Made by a program: the position numbers and the translations under genes. Under the pieces are notes generated by a model that was not told where the DNA came from, searched no databases, and saw nothing but the letters and a program-made list of their open reading frames with translations. This document shows positions 15,434 through 24,674 of a stretch of 39,635 nucleotides of DNA, in pieces; position 1 is the stretch's first letter, and the number at the start of each line of letters is the position of its first letter. The stretch is from Bacteroidales bacterium UBA1184 (GTDB taxonomy: Bacteria > Bacteroidota > Bacteroidia > Bacteroidales > ML635J-15), in NCBI GenBank assembly GCA_002310235.1, contig DBYO01000030.1, positions 55,016-94,650 on the forward strand, in the 5' to 3' direction.

Positions 15434-16330
15434 ATGACAGAACTTGAAGGCAATAAGGTTAAAGGCTATTTCTGCGGATGCTTGTCGGCTATATGCTATG
15501 GCGTGAATCCGTTGTTTTCGTTGCCAGTTATGGAGCGTGGAGTAGGTGTGGATTCAATATTGTTTTACCGCTATTCCATAGCAGCTGTGGCTCTTGCTGT
15601 GCTTATGCTTGTAAAGAAAATAGATTTCAGATTGAAGGCGAAGGAACTGGTAGCTGTTGTGATAATGGGCTCGTTGTTTTGTTCTTCGTCGATTTTTCTA
15701 TTTGAAAGCTATCGTATGATGCCTGCAGGAATTGCATCAACAATACTATTTGTCTATCCAGTGCTTACGGCAATTATCATGGCAGTTTTCTTTAAGGAGA
15801 AAATTCGTTGGTACACAGTAGTTTCTCTTGCTTTGTCGTTTGGCGGACTTATGTTGCTTTACAAAGGAGACGTGTCGGGAACTGTCACTTTGATGGGGAT
15901 TTTCTTTGTTGTGATGTCGTCACTGACCTATGCAATATATATAATAGGTGTGAACCGATCTGCTCTTAAAAAAATGAACAGCGTGAAACTTTCGTTTTAT
16001 GCTATTGTGGTTGGGACTTTTGTGCTGTTTTTCTTCCGTCTTGGTTGTGGTACGCAGTTGCAGGCCGTTCCTGATGGTTTTTCATGGCTCTGTCTAGCCG
16101 GGCTAGGACTTGTTCCAACAACGGTATCTCTCATTGCTTTGGCTGTGTCGATCAGAAATATAGGTTCTACACCTGCGGCAATACTCGGTGTATTGGAGCC
16201 TGCGACTGCAGTTTTCTTTGGTTGCATAGTTTTCGACGAACCATTTACCGTATCGCTTATTTTCGGTTTTATAACTATAATGGTTGCAGTACTGCTTATT
16301 ATATTGGCACCCAAATATTTCCGCAAGTAA
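15434..16330 (+). CDS. EamA/DMT-family transporter
   Basis: Inner-membrane transporter of the drug/metabolite superfamily, 298 residues with about ten hydrophobic helices in two EamA repeats. Typical features are NPLFSLPVMERG in the first helix pair, the conserved YRMMPAGIASTILFVYPVLTAIIMA in repeat 1, and ILGVLEPATAVFFGCIVFDE in repeat 2. Substrate unknown; the family exports amino acids, nucleosides or other metabolites. It converges on trkA with only 7 bases between the two stop codons, leaving no room for a terminator. A second, distant member lies at 36516-37409. Confidence 0.92.
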   Translation: MTELEGNKVKGYFCGCLSAICYGVNPLFSLPVMERGVGVDSILFYRYSIAAVALAVLMLVKKIDFRLKAKELVAVVIMGSLFCSSSIFLFESYRMMPAGIASTILFVYPVLTAIIMAVFFKEKIRWYTVVSLALSFGGLMLLYKGDVSGTVTLMGIFFVVMSSLTYAIYIIGVNRSALKKMNSVKLSFYAIVVGTFVLFFFRLGCGTQLQAVPDGFSWLCLAGLGLVPTTVSLIALAVSIRNIGSTPAAILGVLEPATAVFFGCIVFDEPFTVSLIFGFITIMVAVLLIILAPKYFRK

Positions 16331-16337
16331 AATTCTC

Positions 16338-17675
16338 TTAGAAATACTTTGAAATCTTGTTAATGGCTTCGGGCAATGCGAATAGTACAACGCTGTCGCC
16401 TTGTCGGATTTGTGTATCGCCTTTTGCAATGAAACTCTTGTTACCGCGAACAATGCCGCCTATTATTATTCCTTCGGGGAACTTTATGTCCTTAAGTTGG
16501 TTTTTGGTAACTATAGCATCCTTCGACACAATGAACTCAAGCACTTCGGCTTTTGTTCCTGTAAGGCATTTTATCATAGCAACCTCGGCTTTCATTGTGA
16601 GGGCGTATATCATGCTGGCGGTGCTGAGTTTCTTGTTTATGATTGTGTCGATACCCATGCGCGATGCCACGTCAATGTAGTCCATGTTTTCGATTTCGGC
16701 GATAACTTTTTTTACACCGTAGCGCTTGGCCATGAGACAGGTGAGGATGTTGGTTTCGTCGTCACCGGTAACAGCGGTAAACACATCAGTATTTTCGAGA
16801 CCTTCGTCAAGTAGGTTGTCAATATTTCTGCCATCGCTGTTTACTATCATAGTGTTAGGTAGTATATCGACAAGTTTGCGGCTCTTTTCCGGGTCTATCT
16901 CAAATAGTTTGATGTTGAGTTGCGATTCGAGGAATTTTGAGGTTCGGATGCCAATGCGGCTACCGCCAAGTATCATGATATTGTGCAGTTCGAGTTTCGA
17001 AATGCCTATGGAAGCTAGTAACTCCTGCATAATTTCGGGCAGGGTTATGATATAGACGAAGTCGTTGGTTTGCAGTATGGTTTCGCCATTAGGAATGATG
17101 GTTTCGAAGTCGCGGGTTATAGCGGCAATTCTAAAGTCGCGCAGGTCGGTGAGGGTGGCGAAATTTTTTAGCATCAAGTTGCGCATAGGAGAGTTTTCGT
17201 CAACCTTGATAACAAACATGGTAAGTTTTCCTCCGGAGAATTCAAAAATTTCGGTTGTGCCCGTTTGTTTAATGACGCCCACAACTTCTTGTGCAGCAAT
17301 GTATTCGGGGTATATTAGTCTGTCCACGCCCAGGTTTATGAACGAAAGTTTGTTTACAGGTGACAAGTATTCCATGTTGTCGATTCGGGCTACAGTTTTC
17401 TTGGCTCCGAATTTTTTTGCAAAAACGCAGGCTAATACGTTCGAATCTTCGGAATTGGTTACAGCAATGAAGAGGTCGCAGTTGGCTACGCCAGCTTCCT
17501 TGAGCACTGTAAACGATGTGCATGAACCATATAGGGATATCAGGTCGTACGACGATTCTACTTCGCGAAGAATTTCCTTGTTGGTGTCGATGATAACGAT
17601 GTCGTGACCTTCCTTTACAAGTTTTTTTGCAAGGTATCTTCCAACATTTCCCGAGCCTGCAATTATAATGTTCAT
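16338..17675 (-). CDS. trkA: Trk potassium uptake regulatory subunit TrkA
   Basis: Cytoplasmic NAD(H)-binding regulator of the Trk/Ktr potassium channel; 445 residues, normal length. Two RCK_N Rossmann domains: the first starts MNIIIAGSGNVGRYLAKKL with nucleotide-binding Asp in IIDTN; the second starts near residue 230 (IMILGGSRIGIRTSK). Each is followed by an RCK_C domain, the last with GEVIL-like GDSVVLFALPE near the end. It is the last gene of the rel / SirB1-like / trkA operon, 3 bases after its neighbour. The TrkH pore is not in this window. Confidence 0.95.
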   Translation of the reverse strand: MNIIIAGSGNVGRYLAKKLVKEGHDIVIIDTNKEILREVESSYDLISLYGSCTSFTVLKEAGVANCDLFIAVTNSEDSNVLACVFAKKFGAKKTVARIDNMEYLSPVNKLSFINLGVDRLIYPEYIAAQEVVGVIKQTGTTEIFEFSGGKLTMFVIKVDENSPMRNLMLKNFATLTDLRDFRIAAITRDFETIIPNGETILQTNDFVYIITLPEIMQELLASIGISKLELHNIMILGGSRIGIRTSKFLESQLNIKLFEIDPEKSRKLVDILPNTMIVNSDGRNIDNLLDEGLENTDVFTAVTGDDETNILTCLMAKRYGVKKVIAEIENMDYIDVASRMGIDTIINKKLSTASMIYALTMKAEVAMIKCLTGTKAEVLEFIVSKDAIVTKNQLKDIKFPEGIIIGGIVRGNKSFIAKGDTQIRQGDSVVLFALPEAINKISKYF

Positions 17676-17678
17676 ATT

Positions 17679-18533
17679 CTAATATTTAATGTTCTTGTGT
17701 AAAACTTCAGCAATCTTTTCCATAATCACCGAATAGTAGGCTGGATACTTGTTTGAATCGGCCCTTGTGGTGAGGTAACGGTCGGTTTGCCATTCTTTTA
17801 GGTATTTGAAGTAGGGTAGTGGTTGTCCAAGAAATATACGAGCTTCGTGTTTTATCTGCAAATTGCTGTCAATGGCAAACATAGCTCCATGTTTCGATGG
17901 TATATTGGCTTCTTTTGCCAGTTCCTTGTTTACGTAACCAATTTCTATTGTGCTACGATTGCCCGGATTTGGCGTGAGTATTGGTCTGATGTTTATGCTG
18001 TTTTCCTGGCATATTGTTAGAAATATAATGTTAAATAAGGTCTTGGGCAAAAGCTTGGTTGCGTTGTGGAATATTCCGTTAAGTGAGATTTGCCCGTTTT
18101 CTTCGGCATGAAAACCTTCGTCTTCAAATACATTTCTTATAATAGCCAGAGTTTCTATTCCTGTATTATCCCCGACTTTTAGCCATACTTTTCTCGAAAG
18201 ATTGCGTACATAATTGGTGTATTCTGCAGAATCGAACGAACTGTCGGCCAGTTTCTCTATCATAATTGTGCCAGCCAAAAGCGATGGTTCGGGGACAAGT
18301 TTTGATGTGTAGTTTTGAAAGTCGGTGAGAAATATCCTGGAGATAGATGACTGGGCAAGCTGTGATATTCTGTATTTTACGGTGTCGCTACATTCGCCGG
18401 AATAAAGTTTCTTTGTGAGATGTGATGAAAAATCACCGAAATTATCGACAATTATATCCTTTATTCCGTCGAAAACCTTTTCGTCGGGGTCATCAAGCAA
18501 CATTAATATCGAGTTTACCTTTAGAGCATCCAT
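17679..18533 (-). CDS. SirB1-like (transglutaminase-fold) protein between rel and trkA
   Basis: Cytoplasmic protein of 284 residues without signal peptide or membrane segment. The N-terminus (LLDDPDEKVFDGIKDII) is HEAT-like. The middle (EPSLLAGTIMIEKLA...LRxVFEDEGFHAEENG...LNGIFHNATKLLPKTLFNIIFLTICQ) follows the layout of the SirB1_N / Transglut_core2 family, where a helical part precedes FEExGFxGN and GIPISL-like segments. The usual PGHF catalytic-like motif is not evident, so it may be a non-enzymatic relative. Gaps of 1 base to rel and 3 bases to trkA mean a single transcript. Family assignment is tentative; existence of the gene is secure. Confidence 0.8.
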   Translation of the reverse strand: MDALKVNSILMLLDDPDEKVFDGIKDIIVDNFGDFSSHLTKKLYSGECSDTVKYRISQLAQSSISRIFLTDFQNYTSKLVPEPSLLAGTIMIEKLADSSFDSAEYTNYVRNLSRKVWLKVGDNTGIETLAIIRNVFEDEGFHAEENGQISLNGIFHNATKLLPKTLFNIIFLTICQENSINIRPILTPNPGNRSTIEIGYVNKELAKEANIPSKHGAMFAIDSNLQIKHEARIFLGQPLPYFKYLKEWQTDRYLTTRADSNKYPAYYSVIMEKIAEVLHKNIKY

Positions 18534-18534
18534 T

Positions 18535-20745
18535 TTATTCGCATCTTGATACTTTTATAACTCCGTCAACTTCTAATATTTTTCTGATAAGATCGTCGAG
18601 ATTGAACTTGTTCTGTACAAAAAGGTTTATCTTGCCGGTAAATATTTCACCGTGGGTTTCGAAGTGAAGCATGTTAGAGTTTACGTTGGCTTCTTGTGAT
18701 ATTAGCTTGGTGATGTTGTACACAAGTCCCAGATGATCAACACCTTCGATGTCGATTTGCACTTCGTACGATTTGCCTTTGTAGCTTTCCCATTCTATGG
18801 CTACGATTTTTTCGCCATGTGTTGCTGCAAGAGTTTTCAGTTCGGGGCAGTCTTTCTTGTGGACAATTACAGTGTTGTTCAGAGTTATATATCCCACAAC
18901 TTCGTCACCTGGAATAGGGTTGCAGCAGGTTGCAAGTGAAAATCTCTTCTCGTCGTCGTTGATTACGAAAGTGTTCTTATGACTTATTTTTTCATTTTTG
19001 TTGTCGCTGTCGCCAATTCCAAGTTTCCAGAACTTTGAGAAGAAACCATCCTTATTGGTTTTCTGGCTATCGATGAGAGTCATAAGTTCCGAGAAGTCGT
19101 TTTCTTTCAGTTGTCCGGAACCGAGCATAAAGAAAATGTCGTCGTCGGAGCCTACTTCGAGTTTTTCGCGCATTTTGCGCATATCTTTAAAGTCGAAACT
19201 TATGTTTAGCTCTTTCTGTTTTTTCTCAAACATTCGTTTGCCCTTGTCGATGTCGGCCGACTTGTCGGCTTTCAAGGCTTTCTTTATCTGTGCTTTTGCC
19301 TTTGCCGACATGGCGAAGTTGAGCCATTCTATTTTTGGCATCTGCTTTTTCGATGTCAATATCTCAACCTGGTCGCCGCTGTACAATACCTGTGAAAGAG
19401 GTGCCATTTTGTGGTTTACTTTTGCAGCTATAGCATGGTTGCCTACGTCGGTATGTATGTCGTATGCGAAGTCGATTACTGTAGAGCCTTTGGGAATGTC
19501 GACAATCTCGCCTTTGGGAGTGAATATGTGAATTTCCTTGGTGAAAATGTCGAGTTTGAAATCGTCGAGGAAGTCGAACGAGCCTTCGGTGTTGCTCAAA
19601 GTCTCCTTCATGTTTTCAATGAGTGAGTTGAGACCGGGGTTGTTGCCTTTTTCGCCAGTTTTGTATTTCCAGTGTGATGCAATACCTTTTTCGGCAATGT
19701 CGTCCATTTTGCGGCTGCGGATCTGAATTTCAACCCATTTGCCCTGAGGTCCCATAACGGTTATGTGAAGAGCTTCGTATCCGTTTGGTTTCGGCTTTTT
19801 TACCCAGTCGCGGATTCTTCCTGGATGGTATTCGTAAACGTTTGTTATCAACGACATTATCCTATAACATGTTTCACGCGCCTTGTCGTCGGTCATGTCG
19901 TCGGGATGGTTGAATATTATCCTTATTGCAAACAGGTCGTAAACATCTTCGAACGGGATGTTCTGTTTTTGCATCTTGTGCCAAATGGAATACACCGACT
20001 TCAGCCTTCCCTTGATTTTGCATTCAATTCCGTTGTCGTCCATGATTTTTTTCAGAGGCTTTATGAAGTCTTTGATGTACTTGTTACGCTCCTCTTCGGT
20101 TTCATGGAACTTTTTGGTTATTTCGTTGTAGGCTGTCGGGTTGGTGAACTTCATAGACAGGTCTTCGAGTTCGGTCTTTATGGCGTACAAGCCCAGACGT
20201 TCGGCTAAGGGTGCATATACGTTGCTGGTTTCGCTGGCTATTTTTATCTGCTTGTACTCTGGCATAGAGTCGAGGGTACGCATATTGTGCAGACGATCGG
20301 CAAGTTTTATCATTATCACCCTTATGTCTTCCGACATGGTCATAAGCATTTTGCGGAAGTTTTCTATCTGCTTCGATGCGTCCTGGTCGAGAATGGTGGA
20401 TATTTTTGTAAGACCTTCGACTATGCTGGCTATTTTCGGACCGAACATTCGTTCAATGTCTGCAACCGTATAGTCGGTGTCTTCGACAACGTCGTGCAAT
20501 AGTGCACTTGCTATCGATTTGCGGCCAAGACCAATCTCTGAAGCCACAATCTTGGCGACTGCAATTGGATGAATTATGTATGGCTCGCCACTTTTTCTCC
20601 TCATTTTCGAATGCGCTTTGTTTGCAAGTTCAAAAGCTTTGCGTACAAAGGCAATGTCTTCTTCGGTTTTGAGCCGTTTCGCCGATTTTATAAGATCGTC
20701 GTACAATTGTTCAATATATACCTGCTCTTCTGCTGTCAGTGCCAT
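18535..20745 (-). CDS. rel: Bifunctional (p)ppGpp synthetase/hydrolase (RelA/SpoT homologue)
   Basis: Stringent-response enzyme of 736 residues. The hydrolase HD domain is intact: IIHP (His59) and LLHDVVED (His84-Asp85, Glu88-Asp89). The synthetase domain has VYDLFAIRII (Asp270) and VEIQIR (Glu339). The discriminating motif reads R-I-R-D (310-313), the basic RXKD-like form of bifunctional enzymes, not the EXDD of RelA. A TGS domain (about 402-462) and a C-terminal ACT domain (about 665-735) follow. The track-extended TTG start adds three residues; I prefer the ATG at 20745. First gene of an operon with the SirB1-like gene and trkA. Confidence 0.95.
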   Translation of the reverse strand: MALTAEEQVYIEQLYDDLIKSAKRLKTEEDIAFVRKAFELANKAHSKMRRKSGEPYIIHPIAVAKIVASEIGLGRKSIASALLHDVVEDTDYTVADIERMFGPKIASIVEGLTKISTILDQDASKQIENFRKMLMTMSEDIRVIMIKLADRLHNMRTLDSMPEYKQIKIASETSNVYAPLAERLGLYAIKTELEDLSMKFTNPTAYNEITKKFHETEEERNKYIKDFIKPLKKIMDDNGIECKIKGRLKSVYSIWHKMQKQNIPFEDVYDLFAIRIIFNHPDDMTDDKARETCYRIMSLITNVYEYHPGRIRDWVKKPKPNGYEALHITVMGPQGKWVEIQIRSRKMDDIAEKGIASHWKYKTGEKGNNPGLNSLIENMKETLSNTEGSFDFLDDFKLDIFTKEIHIFTPKGEIVDIPKGSTVIDFAYDIHTDVGNHAIAAKVNHKMAPLSQVLYSGDQVEILTSKKQMPKIEWLNFAMSAKAKAQIKKALKADKSADIDKGKRMFEKKQKELNISFDFKDMRKMREKLEVGSDDDIFFMLGSGQLKENDFSELMTLIDSQKTNKDGFFSKFWKLGIGDSDNKNEKISHKNTFVINDDEKRFSLATCCNPIPGDEVVGYITLNNTVIVHKKDCPELKTLAATHGEKIVAIEWESYKGKSYEVQIDIEGVDHLGLVYNITKLISQEANVNSNMLHFETHGEIFTGKINLFVQNKFNLDDLIRKILEVDGVIKVSRCE

Positions 20746-20764
20746 TGTGATCAATTTTAATTAA

Positions 20765-20772
20765 CAAAAATA
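20765..20772 (-). promoter_or_regulatory. -7 element for the rel operon
   Basis: TATTTTTG on the minus strand, 19 bases before the ATG at 20745; -33 element unclear. Confidence 0.5.
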
Positions 20773-20931
20773 CTTCTTTTGTAGAAAAGAAACTAATAAA
20801 AAATGATTTGTTACTAACTTTTGATGTTAATTTGTATGTCGGTGAATATGGCTTTGTTACGAACTATTTGCATGGCAGTTGTGAGTTGGAAACTTTTGCA
20901 ATGTGGGCTTAGTTTTTTCTTTTATTATTAG

Positions 20932-20939
20932 TACTTTTG
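20932..20939 (+). promoter_or_regulatory. -7 element directly before aat
   Basis: TACTTTTG ends 6 bases before the ATG at 20946, so transcription should begin at or within a base or two of the start codon. No -33 TTG at 19-21 bases. Confidence 0.55.
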
Positions 20940-20945
20940 CTGTCT

Positions 20946-21626
20946 ATGGCAGTGTATGAACTTCCAAACGATTTTCTCTGGTTTCCAGATCCTAATGGAG
21001 CCGACGACGACGGACTTGTCGCCGTGGGGGGCGACTTTTCTCCTGAGCGTATATTATTGGCATTATGCTCTGGAATTTTCCCTTGGCCCTGCGATTCCAT
21101 GGAGCTGTTGTGGTTTTCGCTCGATCCACGTTTTGTGGTTTTCCCCGAAAAAGCCCGCATTTCGAAGTCGCTGCGACATAGCTGCCGTAAATTTACCGTC
21201 AAGATAAATGCCAATTTCGAGGCGGTGATCAGACGTTGTTCGACCATTGAGCGTGCCGATCAGGACGGTACTTGGATAACCGAAGGTATAATTTCGGCAT
21301 ACACCAAGCTTCATAAATACGGTTATGGGTATTCGTTCGAAACTTATGATGGGGATAGGCTGGTAGGTGGTTTGTATGGGAACCTTATCGGGAAAGTGTT
21401 TATGGGCGAGTCGATGTTTCATGAGGTTACCGATGCTGGAAAAGTGGCATTTTGTGCTCTTGTCGATTTCTGTCTGAAAAACGGTGTGGTTGTAATCGAC
21501 TGCCAGCAGAAGACTAGGCTTCTCGAAAGTCTTGGCGGTGAGTCTATTTCTCGTGTAGAATATTTAAAACTTTTAAAGGAGTACGGAGAATTTCCGTTTT
21601 CGGAATATGTTGAAGACAAAGATTAA
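20946..21626 (+). CDS. aat: Leucyl/phenylalanyl-tRNA-protein transferase
   Basis: Transfers Leu or Phe from charged tRNA to N-terminal Arg/Lys of proteins, marking them for N-degron (ClpS/ClpAP) degradation. 226 residues with the family signature near the start: FPDPNGADDDGLVAVGGDFSPERILLAL, GIFPW, and WFSLDPR. Later blocks are DGTWITEGIISAY, VGGLYGNLIGKVFMGESMFH and VVIDCQQ. The ATG at 20946 was chosen over an in-frame TTG at 20937 because the -7 element covers the latter. tilS overlaps its end by 20 bases. Confidence 0.95.
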   Translation: MAVYELPNDFLWFPDPNGADDDGLVAVGGDFSPERILLALCSGIFPWPCDSMELLWFSLDPRFVVFPEKARISKSLRHSCRKFTVKINANFEAVIRRCSTIERADQDGTWITEGIISAYTKLHKYGYGYSFETYDGDRLVGGLYGNLIGKVFMGESMFHEVTDAGKVAFCALVDFCLKNGVVVIDCQQKTRLLESLGGESISRVEYLKLLKEYGEFPFSEYVEDKD

Positions 21627-22950
21627 GGAATTGATTATGAGCTATGGGGTTCCCCGAGGAACTCGGTTGCTCTGCGCAGTAAGCGGTGGCATCGATTCGA
21701 TGGTGATGCTCAGCTTGCTCCATGAAATGAATTATGATTGTGTTGTTGCTCATTGCAATTTCAAGTTGCGTGGAGAAGAGTCGGATGGCGACGAACGTTT
21801 TGTGCGCGAGATGTGTGCTAAGATGAATGTTCCATGTTATGTGAATACTTTCGATACGCACAAGTATGCCGACGAATCGGGCTTGTCGATTCAAATGGCT
21901 GCACGAAAACTGCGCTACGACTGGTTTTATGAAATGCTGGAGAGTGAAAAATGTTCTTATATAGCTCTAGCTCACAATTCCGACGACCAGGCAGAGACGG
22001 CAATACTGAATTTTATTCGCGGAACAGGTATTCGCGGCGTTTCAGGAATGAAACCCTTGCTGGGCAAACTTTTCCGTCCTCTTATCGAGGTTTCTCGTGC
22101 CGATATTTCCCGGATTTCTTCGGAGGAAAATATACCTTTCCACAACGATTCTACCAATGCAACGACAAAATATGCTCGCAACAAGGTTCGTCATTTGGTA
22201 ATGCCGCTGTTTGAGGAAATTAATGTGGCCGCCAAGGAGAATATTTTGCGCTCGGTGTCGTATTTTTCCGATACTGAGTGCATTATGAACGATTATGTGC
22301 GTATGGTGAAGGAAGAAGCCTTGTCGGAAGTTGATGGTATGTTGCGTGTTGATGTCGCAAAAGTGCTAGATACTGCGGCTCCTTCGACCGTGCTGTTTGA
22401 AATGTTGGTGGGAGAGGGCGTCCCCAAGCCTTTAGCAAGCGAGGCTGTTTGTCTTCTCGATGCACAGACTGGTAGGAAATGTATGCTTGACGGATTGGAA
22501 ATTGTGCGCAATCGCGGTTATATTGAATTGAGCAAAAATGATTTGACAGAAGTCGATGTCGAGGCAACAATAAATGTCATAGGCGACCTTAAAAAGTATG
22601 GTTTCGACATTACTATGGCATATTGCGACGATGATTTTGTTTGTGAAAGAGATTCTGCCATTGCATATCTTGATGTTAAAAAGTTGAAATTCCCGCTCAC
22701 GCTTCGCAAATGGCGTTTCGGTGACAAGTTTATGCCACTGGGGATGAAAGGTATGCGCAAGTTGAGCGATTTCTTCAAGGACGAGAAATTGTCGCAGATA
22801 GAAAAATCAAAGGTGCAGATTTTGGAGTCGGATGGAAAAATAGCCTGGGTTGTCGGTATGCGAATCGACGACAGATTTAAGTTTGATGCTGGTACTAAGG
22901 AGGTTTTTGTACTTCGAAAGTCCAATCATAATGCTAAATCTCAAGGCTGA
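21607..22950 (+). CDS. tilS: tRNA(Ile)-lysidine synthetase
   Basis: ATP-dependent enzyme that converts C34 of the minor tRNA-Ile (CAU anticodon) to lysidine, switching it from Met to Ile decoding. 447 residues. PP-loop SGGIDS (26-31), then HCNFKLRGEESDGDERFV, HNSDDQAETAILNFIRGTG and SRADI, all classic TilS blocks. The C-terminal domain has LRKWRFGDKFMPLGMKGMRKLSDFFKD. The gene overlaps aat by 20 bases and is presumably translationally coupled to it. Confidence 0.96.
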   Translation: MLKTKIKELIMSYGVPRGTRLLCAVSGGIDSMVMLSLLHEMNYDCVVAHCNFKLRGEESDGDERFVREMCAKMNVPCYVNTFDTHKYADESGLSIQMAARKLRYDWFYEMLESEKCSYIALAHNSDDQAETAILNFIRGTGIRGVSGMKPLLGKLFRPLIEVSRADISRISSEENIPFHNDSTNATTKYARNKVRHLVMPLFEEINVAAKENILRSVSYFSDTECIMNDYVRMVKEEALSEVDGMLRVDVAKVLDTAAPSTVLFEMLVGEGVPKPLASEAVCLLDAQTGRKCMLDGLEIVRNRGYIELSKNDLTEVDVEATINVIGDLKKYGFDITMAYCDDDFVCERDSAIAYLDVKKLKFPLTLRKWRFGDKFMPLGMKGMRKLSDFFKDEKLSQIEKSKVQILESDGKIAWVVGMRIDDRFKFDAGTKEVFVLRKSNHNAKSQG

Positions 22951-22974
22951 TTTATTTGTCTGCAATATTTTTGC

Positions 22975-22982
22975 TAATTTTG
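22975..22982 (+). promoter_or_regulatory. -7 element for the secreted protein at 23004
   Basis: TAATTTTG, with TTTG at 22955-22958 only 16 bases upstream (short for -33). The predicted start is about 16 bases before the TTG start codon. Confidence 0.5.
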
Positions 22983-23003
22983 CAATGTAAAAAAGTTGAT
23001 TAT

Positions 23004-24665
23004 TTGAAAAAGCTGTTTTTTATATTACTGCTGTGTGCCGTCAATATTCTAGTTGCTCAGAATGTTGCCGATATACATGAAAAGTATCAGGGCTATCGTT
23101 CACGTTTGCTCGACGAGTGGTTGGTGACCTCAGAGAGTGTTGAGCAGTTCGGTGTAAACATTCCTGCAATGGATAGGCGTGTCGATTCAAATGGCAAGAA
23201 GATATGGATTAGTTGGAGTGACGGCAATGCCAATTTCAATCATTGGTTAGGAATCTTGTCAACAGAATACAGGTTGCTAAAAGACAATGGGCAAAACTAC
23301 GATGAAACATTGAAGTTGCTCGTATATGCAATGCTTTCGATTGAGCGTCTTGATCTGTATTCCGAATATGCTTTACGTTGTCATCATGGTTTGGTGTCGC
23401 CCGATTCGGCGGATGTGTCGGAACTTGTAAAGTATCCCGATGACATTAATGGTTTTCTGCTCCGCGACGATGTTACGCTTGGCTTTTGGAAGCAGTATCA
23501 CGACAAGTTCGGGATAGAATACGGCTCGGTAAACAAAAAAAAGGACGGAACTGGCAGATATTTGTCGGTTTTCCAACTAGGCGCCATTCAGAAGGAAGGA
23601 CAGAGTCAGGACAATATATGCTATATGATGCAGGGCCTTGCTCTTGTGAAGGCTTTGGTTGATGACGAGCCACTAGAAAATGTGCCAATTGTGTTTGTTA
23701 ATCCTTACATTCCCGATTATCTTCAGAAAAAAGGCATTTTTTCGAACGGAACCGTACATTTTGGTCTGTGGGTTGATGATATTGTCGATAGGCTGGTCGG
23801 CCATATGTATAATGACTATCCCGACAGATGCATTGCTATGAAATTCAGCAATTCGATGAAAGCTCGTCCTTATAAGGTGTCTATGGGTGCCATGCTGAAG
23901 TCGCGCTGGTATATTATGAATCCGATTACCAACGATTTGGTAGCCGAAGGCAATGGCGAAGATATGGGCGTGTGGATAAATTCGTATGGAATAGCCGAGG
24001 CCGCTACACGGCTAACTGGCAAAAACTATCATGCCGACGGTTCAAACTACGGATTGAACAAATATGTTTTTAACTCGGTATTATACAAGGATATGCGAAT
24101 TCTTGGACTTGGCGGTTTGCCATTGCCCGATGGTCTCGACGACTACATGATAAGGGCGCTTGCAACCATTGGCGATATTAATCGTGGTGGAAAGAATTCA
24201 ACGAGACTTTTCTATCTTATGGACGATAAGCGTGATAAATGGACTTACGAACATAATCCGTTGATACTATACATGTTACATAAGGAAAAATATTCTCACA
24301 TATATCATCAAGGAGTAAAGCTATACGATGATGACGAACCATTTTATCGCAATTTACTTTCGCAAGCACCATCGTATTGTCCATCAACCGATTCTACGCG
24401 CTCCGATTGGTGTCCTTATTGGTCAACAACTTCGCGTATGAACTGGCCTAAAAACAAAGGTAGAGTCGATTGTAAGACCGTGTGGGAGTTCTCGGGTATG
24501 GACTTCATGTTTTTGTACAATCTTTACCGTTTGGTGTTCTGTCCCGATGGATTTGAAGTTAATCAGATGCAATTGAAAAATACAAAGCAATATAATGTTC
24601 CCGAAATGCAGGAGACTGACGTTCAGTATTTCTATCTTCCTCCATCGGGAAATGTAGAAAAATAA
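23004..24665 (+). CDS. Secreted protein of unknown function (TTG start)
   Basis: Secreted protein of 553 residues. I place the start at a TTG (23004), because a clean signal peptide follows (KKLFFILLLCAVNILVA, cleavage before Gln19) and the -7 element is just upstream; there is no ATG nearby. The mature protein is rich in Trp, Tyr and Asp. It has segments such as WISWSDGNANFNHWLGIL, IERLDLYSEYALRCHHG, NGFLLRDDV and FVNPYIPDYLQKKG. Its helical, aromatic-rich character could fit a glycan-active alpha/alpha barrel, but I recognise no family and see no proven catalytic pair. A phosphohexomutase gene follows after 9 bases. Confidence 0.75.
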   Translation: MKKLFFILLLCAVNILVAQNVADIHEKYQGYRSRLLDEWLVTSESVEQFGVNIPAMDRRVDSNGKKIWISWSDGNANFNHWLGILSTEYRLLKDNGQNYDETLKLLVYAMLSIERLDLYSEYALRCHHGLVSPDSADVSELVKYPDDINGFLLRDDVTLGFWKQYHDKFGIEYGSVNKKKDGTGRYLSVFQLGAIQKEGQSQDNICYMMQGLALVKALVDDEPLENVPIVFVNPYIPDYLQKKGIFSNGTVHFGLWVDDIVDRLVGHMYNDYPDRCIAMKFSNSMKARPYKVSMGAMLKSRWYIMNPITNDLVAEGNGEDMGVWINSYGIAEAATRLTGKNYHADGSNYGLNKYVFNSVLYKDMRILGLGGLPLPDGLDDYMIRALATIGDINRGGKNSTRLFYLMDDKRDKWTYEHNPLILYMLHKEKYSHIYHQGVKLYDDDEPFYRNLLSQAPSYCPSTDSTRSDWCPYWSTTSRMNWPKNKGRVDCKTVWEFSGMDFMFLYNLYRLVFCPDGFEVNQMQLKNTKQYNVPEMQETDVQYFYLPPSGNVEK

Positions 24666-24674
24666 AATAATACT

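Noticed and set aside
20746..20945. tRNA or other RNA gene between rel and aat
   Set aside because: No cloverleaf or terminator; contains only the two divergent promoter elements and AT-rich filler.
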